A DNA stretch of 64,000 nt from the NCBI GenBank assembly GCA_022575985.1, contig JAKSXM010000007.1:18292501-18356500 (forward strand). Reading direction: 5' to 3'. A program made the translations under genes and the position numbers. Below, one piece after another: positions 54,761 through 64,000 of this stretch (positions within the stretch are counted from its first letter, which is position 1; each line of letters opens with the position of its first letter). The stretch comes from Anagrus nilaparvatae (taxonomy: Eukaryota; Arthropoda; Insecta; Hymenoptera; Mymaridae). Under the pieces are notes generated by a model. That model saw only the letters and a program-made list of their open reading frames with translations, had not been told where the DNA came from and searched no databases.

Positions 54761-55111
54761 CTGTCCTGACTTCAGTCTCGACGCAGCGAATTTTGACACC
54801 TTTGCTGTTTGACTGCGCTTGATGTACTTGGTGTTTAGTGTGGATCTTGGACATCCTCTGTATTAAAGCATCTCGTAGGCTGCGATTATGTAAGCTCTTA
54901 GTGCATTTTTCAAGAGGTGTAAATTAAATTCCTAACCAGCAGACGTGACCTGAGCACGAGGTGCTCGTATTAAATTGTAAGTTTCTTGAATTTTGTGTGC
55001 ATGAAAGTGTGTTTTTCATTTTGCATATCTGGTTGTTGCGTGCTTGTGAATTTATTAATTTATAGCGCGTGGCTGGGGTCACGCATCGAATATACTACAA
55101 CAAAACCCAAC
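54761..55111 (+). other. Putative non-coding transcribed region between histone-like signals
   Basis: It is about 350 bp, similar in length to a core histone gene, but no frame gives any H1, H2A, H2B, H3 or H4 sequence. ATTAAA motifs occur at 54862 and 54936. It may be a gutted histone gene copy, a captured insert, or part of an old LTR whose U3 would be the 47-bp array. Confidence 0.35.
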
Positions 55112-55149
55112 GACCCTTTTCAGGGCCACCTAATACGTAAGACAAAGAA
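55112..55149 (+). terminator. Histone-type 3' stem-loop with purine-rich downstream element
   Basis: GACCCT-TTTC-AGGGCC (55112-55127) matches the histone mRNA 3' stem-loop: six-base stem, UUUC loop, CAAC before and ACC after. There is one A-C mismatch in the second pair. AAGACAAAGAA at 55139-55149, twelve bases on, resembles the U7-binding histone downstream element. Confidence 0.6.
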
Positions 55150-55374
55150 CACTATATTAATTCAAGAGGCTTCTGTAAAATTAACATTCATGGAGCCATT
55201 AAAATGATGCGTATTTCAGCAGCAGAAACTTTTTGATGACATACCTGAAACACAAGCCTCTTGATCAACTTTAAGTTTTTAAGGTGGTCTGGATTTTAAA
55301 ATACATATTTAAATTTGCGCAATTTGGGCTAAAATAGGAAACGCAGCTTAGAAAATATTTTTTCTTGTTAGTGT

Positions 55375-55790
55375 CCAGAAAGTACGTGTTTTCTGGCCGC
55401 TGCGCTATTCGAAAAAACGCATTTTCTCGACACTGAGCAAGAAAAATTATGTTTTGTCCTTGGCCACAAAAAAAGGATGCCCCAAATCGCAGTTTACCAT
55501 CCTCGGCTTCGCCTCGGACGGTAATTTACGTGCGATTTGGGCCATTCTTTACTTTTGTGGCCATGGGTAAAAATATACTATTTCTGTACTGCGGCCCGAA
55601 AGTAAGCCGGCAAAGACGTACTTTCTCGCCACAGTCGCAGAGAAATTTTGTACAATCCTCGGCCATAAACAAAAAATGACCCAAATCGCAGTTTACCATC
55701 CGCGGCTTTGCCTCGGAAGGTAATTTACGTGCGCTTTTGGCCATTCTTTATTTTTCTGGCCTAGGACAGTAATATACTATATTCTTCTAA
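55375..55790. mobile_element. Family E element, copy 4 (two hairpin blocks)
   Basis: Two successive blocks at about 55480-55555 and 55675-55750 read CCAAATCGCAGTTTACCATCC, GGCTTCGCCTCGG (or GGCTTTGCC), GGTAATTTACGTGCG and GCCATTCTTTA. The outer parts carry TTTTCTGGCC motifs. It is the best preserved copy of the family also found at 9490, 17195 and 22190. It is non-coding. Confidence 0.7.
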
Positions 55791-55794
55791 CTTG

Positions 55795-58445
55795 TTTTGT
55801 TAATAGTTGACTAAAAATTAATTAAAACAATGAAAAAGGGCCAGAATATTTAATTTGGGTTTAATTTGAACAGATTTGCATCTAGAGGTCTAAAAAATGG
55901 AGATTTTTTCATATTTCATGTAGATAAAAAAGTTTGTCTAAAATGGTCCAAATTATCAAATTCGTTCTAGTAAACGTATGAGTTATTATATGGAATGAAT
56001 CTTATATAATAACTCCTAAAATTGAATAGTCAACTTTGTTGCTTTCGGACGAAGCATAAAAGAAAAGGTCATGTTGATTTAATATAAGATTTTCATAAAA
56101 TATTGAAAGTAAAATTCAACAGAGCTCTAAGCAGGATTTAATTTTTAAAGAAAAAAAGCTATTAAATATTTAGATATAAATACAATCACTATATATTTCT
56201 TAGCTCAAAATTTATTTTTTAATAATTAAAATATTAGCCTGAAGCATGTTTAAAAAGTTACTTATTATTTAAAAGTTACTTGGTATCGTACTGCCTACAA
56301 AAAACAAGTTATTCATAAATTTAAAAAAATGTTGAAAATTTATTTTATATACTTTAGAAAGAAATTTCTTGTTATTTAGTCAACAATAAATTCTTAAATT
56401 CATGCATTTTTAAAATGAAAACAAACGTCAAGTTAATATCAAAAGTAATTTTTTAAATAGATCTCTGCAAAAAATAAACTGTTAACTAGGCTGAAAAAAA
56501 AATCCGGTTGCTGCAATTCGAATTTTTTCGGTTACCGATACCAGAATTCTGGTCACCGCTACCGAATTTACGGCTGCTATTTCCAAAATCCTGGTTATGG
56601 CACCCGGAATTCGTTTATTTTTTTAAATGGTTGCAAATGATATAAAATCTAAAGAAAAGTGTTTATAAAAATTTTTTTTTTTGTTCGAAAACTTTTTTTT
56701 CTAAGTCCCATCATGTTGTGGTACTCGCTTTTCAAATAAGTAAAATTTATAGCAGACTAACTTTGGTGATGGCCTGGAACTGAACAACCTGAATCGCAAT
56801 TGGACTAGATTATAATATAGCCCTGTTGATCATATGCACCCATGCAATATAAAGTGAAATAAGCTCTTTCAACTCTTTTTGTAATTACCAAAGGAATTAT
56901 TTTTATGCGCTTATAATTATGACTAAAATGTATTAATTAACTCAGCGATTTGCTATTTTTTCATGAGAATAATAAAGAATTCTAAATATTTCTCACATAT
57001 CGTAAGATACTTCACTTTTTATACACGTTTTTATGAATTTGAATGGATTTTTTTATACCACAAAAGAAAATAATAATAAAAACGGTATCACTTAACTTGT
57101 GCGCCAGCACATTTATACGAATAGTTTTCGCATTTAAGTGGTTTTTTTCTTGTAAATACTCTTAAAAGCAAATACATATGCATATATACATTACATATAC
57201 ATGTACCTATACAGGCGACACGTCCACTTATTCAACTTGAATTCATGAGAAGCGTTCCAGTGTCATTTCCCCTTAAGCTTAACGGTCTCGAACAACCAAG
57301 TTAAGAAAAAAAAAGCACACAAATGTTAAAAAGGGGTCACAAAAAAAAAAGAATAAAAAATGAAACTACTGTATACTGCCAAACATAAGAAAAGTGTTGG
57401 AACAAATTTCTGAAAACTCGAGATATACTCTTTTTTACGTTTATACATTCAAACAGACTCTTATATGTACATACTTATCTTAGCTTTTTTTTATCGTTTA
57501 TTTTTAATATTTGGTATTTTATTTTTAAAATATATATTAAACATATTCTTTAGAAATATTTTGAAATTTTTTATTTTTAGTCAAATATTTTTCACTTTTT
57601 CTTTTAAATCATTAACTCCATACCAACTGGTCTCAATTTGGACTAACGGATTAAGGAAATCAGTTTAAAATATCTTTTCCCAAAACTGTAATTAATAAAA
57701 AAATTTTCTGTACTATTTTTTAACTTCCTACACCAAGAAACCCGATTTTCGGCAATCATTTTGATTTTTTGCTAATTTTTTTTTTTTTTATCTTATTTTT
57801 TTTAATTTTTCGTTTGATTTTACACTGCTTGTGGTTATTTATTTAATTACGTTTGTATATGGTAATTCGAAACATTCTCGCTTGGGACAAGCCTTAATTT
57901 TTTCTTTTACGTTTGAATAGGTAATTAAAATTTAAATATCATATTATCAACAATTTATTTTCTTTCTAAATATTCTTAAAAAAAATTCGTTTACGATTAG
58001 TTTTTTTACTTTAAGATTTTAAAATTTTCCTCCAATTCAAACAACAACAAAAATCATATTTTTTGGAAAATTTTGCAGAAGGAAAGATGTTTTAAATCTT
58101 CAAAAAGGCATCCGCGAGAGAGATGATTTAATTCCTATTTAGGTACAAATTCGTATTTTTACCAATTCAAATCTTAAAAGGCAAAATTGATTTAAATATT
58201 TATTAAAGTTAAAAACCGTTCAGTAAAAGCGATATTTTTGTATATTCTTGAATAATTCATTATTTCCAAATTCTCTTTTAATACAAAAACTAAAGTATGA
58301 AAGTTTTATTCTTGCTTCAGAAATCAAATATATTTCATATTTTAAAAGTATTTAAGTTCAATACTTACAACTAAAACTAGTTTTTGACATTTAATTTCCT
58401 AAAAAATTAATAATGTCAACTACTCTTTTTTAAGTGAATTATTCC
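55795..58445. other. AT-rich non-coding stretch
   Basis: No gene or clear repeat was recognised; poly-T rich DNA lies around 57770-57830. Confidence 0.45.
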
Positions 58446-58448
58446 ACA

Positions 58449-60992
58449 TATATGACGCATTATTTTTTTTTTACTACTTAATTCGGACAAAAAACTGAAA
58501 AAAAAAAATTTGAAAGGACATCGATATGACCCGTGTTTTCTGGTAGTTTGAACCTTCAGAAAACCGAAAAAAATCGTGAACAAGAAATCGGAGATAGGTG
58601 CCAAAAAGATTTTTCCACTTTTATGTCAAAAACTGCCTTTTTTCGTAACTGAGCTACCCGATTTTCGAAAATTTTTATTTTAGGGGGTTTTCACGGTATT
58701 TTTCGGGATTTTTGTTTAAAACAAGTTAAAACAAGTTCAAACTAATAGAAAAAAGGTTTTAGCATCGGTTTTTAGCAATATTTTGACATTTATGAGCTAG
58801 AAAACCTGTTTTTATTTTTTGCTTTTTTTCAAATTTGGTTTTATTACTTTTTCATGCATCTTAGGCTGTTCTTAATCCATGTAAGAGTTAAAATGGTAAA
58901 TATTGATAATTTTTAGTCCAAATTGATTGTTACATACCATTAAGATGCCCTAAAATAATTATTTTAATGCGCTACAATGATAGAACCCGAGAGTCCCAAT
59001 TTTTTAATTCTTGTTAAAATGAAGTAATTATACTTTTCTATCTTAAATATCTTGTCTATTTTATTTTTATCTAATGAAATATAGTTTTCCAAGCAAATAA
59101 AACTCCATTAATTATTATATGCCCAAATATTTTTCATTTTTACACGTTTATAACCAATTTTTTCAATTTTATACAATACGTAATTTTTGACTTATTATAC
59201 ATATTTTCAAGCTGTAAAATTAATTTAACAAGGGGAGTTCGATACATTAGGAACACAAATTACATCAAATGGTTATGAATGAGTTTATTATGTTGAAAAA
59301 ATGCCGACTACCCTCTGTTCATTCCAATGGGCTTTCTGAGCCTAGAAACGCAGGGCTCAATGAAATAGGGTTTTTTGGTAATATTCAATGAAACGCTAAA
59401 ACCTCGCAAGTTTACCAAAACTCTTCTAGTTGGTCTCATTTTTTTGGTGTAAATGTCACCTTTTCAACGCCGTAAACCGCGATTTTTCATCATTAATTTT
59501 TTTATTAATGTAGCCAATTAACCAAATGGCCATTTTTGGCTAAAAATGACCAATTTTTAAACTGCTGCCAAATTTGTAATTTTTGACGAAATTGGGTTTT
59601 ATAGGTCTCAAAATATTTCTGCAAGCTTCAAGTTTCCAAAAATATTTTACTCGTCTCATTTCCTTGAGTCGTTTTTAAGATACGGTTCTTCAAAGTTAAC
59701 ATTAAAAATTATCTTTTTATGAAACCATATAATTGGGACTCTGACTTCAAATTATCATATCTGATTAAGAAATAATTGAAAAAAGTAGAGCAAAGAATTT
59801 TTGGAAATTTGAAGCTTGAGGAAATATTTTGAGACTTATAAAACCCAATTTCGTCAAAAATTACAAATTTGGCAGCAATTTGAAAATTGGTCATTTTTAG
59901 CCAAAAATGGCCATTTGGTTAATTGGCTACATTAATAAAAAAATTAATGATGAAAAATCGCGGTTTACGGCGTTGAAAAGGTGACATTTACACCAAAAAA
60001 ATGAGACCAACTAGAAGAGTTTTGGTAAACTTGCGAGGTTTTAGCGTTTCATTGAATATTACCAAAAAACCCTATTTCATTGAGCCCTGCGTTTCTAGGC
60101 TCAGAAAGCCCATTGGAATGAACAGAGGGTAGTCGGCATTTTTTCAACATAATAAACTCATTCATAACCATTTGATGTAATTTGTGTTCCTAATGTATCG
60201 AACTCCCCTTGTTAAATTAATTTTACAGCTTGAAAATATGTATAATAAGTCAAAAATTACGTATTGTATAAAATTGAAAAAATTGGTTATAAACGTGTAA
60301 AAATGAAAAATATTTGGGCATATAATAATTAATGGAGTTTTATTTGCTTGGAAAACTATATTTCATTAGATAAAAATAAAATAGACAAGATATTTAAGAT
60401 AGAAAAGTATAATTACTTCATTTTAACAAGAATTAAAAAATTGGGACTCTCGGGTTCTATCATTGTAGCGCATTAAAATAATTATTTTAGGGCATCTTAA
60501 TGGTATGTAACAATCAATTTGGACTAAAAATTATCAATATTTACCATTTTAACTCTTACATGGATTAAGAACAGCCTAAGATGCATGAAAAAGTAATAAA
60601 ACCAAATTTGAAAAAAAGCAAAAAATAAAAACAGGTTTTCTAGCTCATAAATGTCAAAATATTGCTAAAAACCGATGCTAAAACCTTTTTTCTATTAGTT
60701 TTGAACTTGTTTTAACTTGTTGTAAACAAAAATCCCGAAAAATACCGTGAAAACCCCCTAAAATAAAAATTTTCGAAAATCGGGTAGCTCAGTTACGAAA
60801 AAAGGCAGTTTTTGACATAAAAGTGGAAAAATCTTTTTGGCACCTATCTCCGATTTCTTGTTCACGATTTTTTTCGGTTTTCTGAAGGTTCAAACTACCA
60901 GAAAACATGGGTCATATCGATGTCCTTTCAAATTTTTTTTTTTCAGTTTTTTGTCCGAATTAAGTAGTAAAAAAAAAATAATGCGTCATATA
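58449..60992. mobile_element. 2.5 kb near-perfect palindrome, fold-back element B
   Basis: Two ~1.19 kb arms (58449-59640 and 59801-60992) are reverse complements with only scattered differences; positions sum to about 119441 throughout. The unpaired loop (~59641-59800) matches the loop of the element at 33848-34920, but in the opposite orientation. The arm tips read TATATGACGCATTATT. There is no protein-coding frame. The very high arm identity implies recent origin or gene conversion between arms. Confidence 0.9.
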
Positions 60993-61127
60993 CTTAAATA
61001 ATAGTAATTTCAAAGTATAAATTCTATTATAAAAAAAAATATTATAACTGATTGATTTTTCAATAAAACATTTTTCTGACATAATAAAGGGGAAAAAAAA
61101 TTTAATATTATGATTGATGAGCCAAAT

Positions 61128-61341
61128 TAGTATATTAAGTATCAAGGGCGTAAAAGTTTAGGCACTAGCGTGAGCACTAGCACGAGTACTCGGCGAAGCC
61201 GGGCACGAGTGATATGTGTTCACGCTCGTGTCTAAAGTATTTCGCCCATGGTGCTTACACTATTTTTTGCCCACCTAGGCATAGAACGAGTTCAGAAAAT
61301 TCTTTACACACGAGTTTTACGCCCAGGAGGGCAAAAAAGTT
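61128..61341. repeat. Dispersed repeat, family J, copy 2
   Basis: It is a direct copy of 30393-30606: GGGCGTAAAA at 61146 and TTTTACGCCC ending 61324 enclose a 179-bp core, the same length as in copy 1. The 18 bases before GGGCG (TAGTATATTAAGTATCAA) are identical in both. It is non-coding. Confidence 0.75.
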
Positions 61342-61344
61342 TTT

Positions 61345-62420
61345 TTTTCGTACTGGCATATTTTATCTTTTATATTTGATCTTATAAGTCTAAAATATAC
61401 AAGGAGGTAGAGATTATACAAAAAATATCAAAGCAAAAAATACTTTATTTTAGAAAATTTTTGTATGCATGGATATAAAAAATACTGGTTTCTAAAGAAT
61501 CTATGAAAATTTATGTCTTTTTTGTAAGCATAAATTTTTATGTATAACATAAGATGCATTAAAAATTTATAAAATATTTCATGTTTAGGTGGGTTTTATG
61601 CAGAGTGTGCTCTTAAAAAGTATTATGAATATGAATAAAAATGACAAAGTGATTTCATTTTTTTAGAGTCTAAAATTTCAAGCTTATTTGGTATTCATTG
61701 CATGATTAAACTATAAAGTTCTAAAGTAGAGTATACATGACTATAATTGAATGCAACAACACATCGTTAATTACTTACAACTAATTTTAAGCTTTAGAGA
61801 TTAAATTCACGAATTTCTAAGTATTTGTTTAAATATCAAGTACAGCAAACTGACAGTGTATCAGTAATAAATTTAGTACTTATTTGTCAAAAAAAAAACA
61901 TTTAAAAAAAAATAATCGTTTTAGCTAACACAAATAAACATAAATTTAAATTTCTAAATATATGTATATAAATACTGACACATAACGAAAGATATCTGTA
62001 GAGAGAACGTACAATGAATAATTGATGTAGATAAAATATTTGGATCCTCTCTAGTATTTGCTCTTCTATTGAATAACCAATCTCAATATAAGTCCGAATG
62101 CAATTCAATAAAAATGACACGTGTTTATTTGTTAGATGCATATTATTGTTTAGAAAATAAATAAAACTTGTTTTTAAATTAGTTTTATTATTATTCCAAG
62201 ATGATAAGACTTGTTTGCTTATTGTATTAAGAAATCGAATTCAAAATTAGATTTACGATTTACTTATACAAGCGTTTTTGAGTCAAATGATTTTAAAGCT
62301 GATTTTCGGGGCTTGCAAGTAATCAGTTAGTAAATATTTTCTTTTTTTTTTTATTTTAGGATACTAAATTCATATGCAGATTTAAATTATTGTAATTCTA
62401 TAGTCACGAGATTTTTTGAA
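61345..62420. other. AT-rich non-coding stretch
   Basis: No gene or repeat was recognised. Confidence 0.45.
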
Positions 62421-62425
62421 GAATA

Positions 62426-62629
62426 CACTAGAACCTCGATTATCCGGACCTCAATTATATGGATATTAGTCCAAAAATAATGTATATATATATTTAATTT
62501 TTTTTGAAATAATTCCATTAGTCACGTTGTTTGTTTTTTATATGACTTTATGCCTTAAATGAATACCGGATTTTGACATATCCAGATCGAGGTCCATCTA
62601 ACCTAATCCGGATAAACGAGATTTCAGTG
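62426..62629. mobile_element. 204-bp pogo/Tigger-like MITE
   Basis: The inverted ends CACTAGAACCTCGATTATCC and the reverse complement of GGATAAACGAGATTTCAGTG are flanked by TA (62424-62425, 62630-62631). Inner CGGACCTC / GATCGAGGTCC segments continue the symmetry. Ends of the CACTG-AACCTCG-TTATCCGG form are typical of pogo-type elements. There is no transposase frame. Confidence 0.75.
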
Positions 62630-62856
62630 TAATGTTAAGTAAATAAAAAAATTTTTATCTTAAAGAACTTACGTATTTCCGAGTGTAAAGAAAAGTTTAA
62701 GTCCTAATAAATTATCAAGAAGTTTCCAAAAAATATGTTTCAAAAGATAAACAAATGATAAGAATTTATATTCGTTAATTAATTAAAAAAAAAATACTTT
62801 TATAAATAGGTCATTAATTTTGGACTCGTTTGAATTAAAATTAACTAATTGTTTAA

Positions 62857-64000
62857 CCCATTAACGCCCAACCGACAATTCCTGGACACTCGCATATTTT
62901 TATATGAAAAAATTGAAATTTTGGGCCAAAAATGGTACCTAGTTGGTATTTAGGGCTGTTCTTTCCGAATCTGAAGTCCGTTTTCACGTACCACCCCTCG
63001 GGGGTGCGATATTAACCCCCAAAGTGGGGTATGTTTTAAATGAATTTTTGAACTTTCTTTATAATGTTATTTAGCTAATAAAAACAGTTGATTATTATAA
63101 AAAATTATTGCTTGAACCTTTAAAAACCTCAAAAAATAAAAGAAAAATATTTTTACCTGTTTTACCCCATTGGGGGGCAAATTATGGGGGTGTGGGGGAT
63201 GGACTTTTTAGGTACTTGAATAAATTGAAATTTTTACCTAAAAATATTATCTAGTAGGTATTTTAGGCTGCTCTTTCCGAATCTGAAGTCTATTTTCACG
63301 TACCACCCCTCAGGCTTACGATATCAACCCCTAAAATGGGGTAAATTGTAAATATACTTTTAAAGATTTTTTAACGATTCAACACTTGGAAAAGTAACCA
63401 TTTTTCCAAGGTTGCTCTTTAGAAAAAATATTTACACGAACTGTAAAAATGTCAAAAAATCACGTGCATATCGAAATACCTCATTTCAACCCCTTAGAGG
63501 GGTGGTAATGGGGCGAACTTTATAAATAAACAAGATTATAATTTTTAGGTTTAAAAATGGTGTCTAGTAGGTATTTTTGGCTGATTTTTCCAAATCTGAA
63601 GTCCATTTTTACATACAACCCCTCGGGGGTGCGATATCAACCCCTATAATGGGGTAAATTGTAAATTTACGTTTAATGTTTTAAAATTATTAAAATTACG
63701 CAAAAAAATAGCTTGCTAGGTATTGAATAATTATATACGCACGTGATTTTTTGAAATTTTTTACTGATTGCTGTATAGTTATTTTTTCTAAAGAAAAACC
63801 ATTGTTTCAAGTGTTGAATCGTTTAAATATTTTTGCAAGCATATTTATAATTTACCCCAATTTAGGGGTTGATATCGCGCCCCCGAGGGATTTTATGTGA
63901 AAATGGACTTCAGATTCGGAAATAGCAGCAAAAAGTACCTACTGGACACCATTTTTAGGCCTAAAAATCATAATTTCGTTTATTTATAAAGTTCACCCTA
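62857..64000. mobile_element. TTAA-type element with repeated 110-bp unit, truncated by window end
   Basis: TTAA (62853-62856) precedes CCCATTAACGCCCAACCG, a piggyBac-like terminus. Inside, a unit reading TCTGAAGTCC..TTTTCACGTACCACCCCTC..GCGATATNAACCCC occurs at about 62930, 63255 and 63560, and inverted at 63840-63960. From 63511 the sequence folds: GGGCGAACTTTATAAATAAAC pairs with the last bases of the window. It is non-coding so far; the other terminus lies beyond 64000. Confidence 0.6.

Noticed and set aside
54663..54854. Minus-strand frame across the histone-like promoter
   Set aside because: It reads through CCAAT and TATA elements on the opposite strand and matches no histone or other family.
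43040..55150. A nested older solo LTR around the retrotransposon (47-bp repeats as U3, TATAAATA as promoter)
   Set aside because: No convincing TG...CA boundaries or target duplication were found; kept only as an alternative to the histone-like reading.

Overview
The window is AT-rich eukaryotic DNA (roughly three quarters A+T by eye) and looks like arthropod, most likely insect, genomic sequence. The one recognisable host coding segment is the first coding exon of a Shaw-type (Kv3) voltage-gated potassium channel on the minus strand at 27211-27537. It carries an intact T1 tetramerisation domain and a clean splice donor. No other Shaw exon is visible in the 27 kb that follow it on that strand, so much of 1-27210 is probably a very long intron (inference). 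A hymenopteran or other insect with an AT-rich, transposon-rich genome would fit, but the species cannot be fixed from the sequence.

The dominant feature is an 11.3 kb LTR retrotransposon at 43317-54640 with intact reading frames, of Ty3/gypsy type, flanked by a 4-bp target duplication GCTG. It has a tRNA-Lys-type primer binding site, a long leader, gag (SAP-like N-terminus, capsid region, PPPY motif, zinc knuckles) and pol (protease, RT, RNase H, integrase). Pol overlaps gag in the -1 frame at a textbook slippery site G_GGA_AAC followed by an 8-bp stem-loop. A third ORF after pol is not an envelope gene: it carries a second copy of the double zinc-finger module found at the Gag C-terminus. 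The 3' non-coding region holds a series of GCC-loop-GGC mini-hairpins. The two LTRs match base for base where they align, but the 5' LTR lacks 800 bp, including the likely promoter and poly(A) signal.

The retrotransposon landed in the fourth unit of an exact 47-bp tandem array, just upstream of a promoter-like block (CCAAT, TATAAATA, CATTCG). About 350 bp further on lies a histone-type 3' stem-loop with a purine-rich element, yet no histone ORF lies between them.

The rest is a landscape of non-autonomous DNA transposons and dispersed repeats. It includes a 2.5 kb near-perfect palindrome (58449-60992) and its smaller relative (33848-34920); a hAT MITE with an 8-bp target duplication (42259-42889); two TTAA-flanked elements (21986-22068, 28457-29172); a TTAA-type terminus running off the right edge (62857-64000); TA-flanked MITEs (24437-25022, 35800-36033, 41355-41446, 62426-62629); a 3.2 kb element with ~190-bp terminal inverted repeats enclosing a 140-bp minisatellite (10104-13296); several dispersed families with 2-6 copies each; and non-LTR retrotransposon tails. 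A possible relic of a Polinton/virus-like protein-primed DNA polymerase B lies at 29177-29438. The remaining stretches are AT-rich DNA in which I see no gene.
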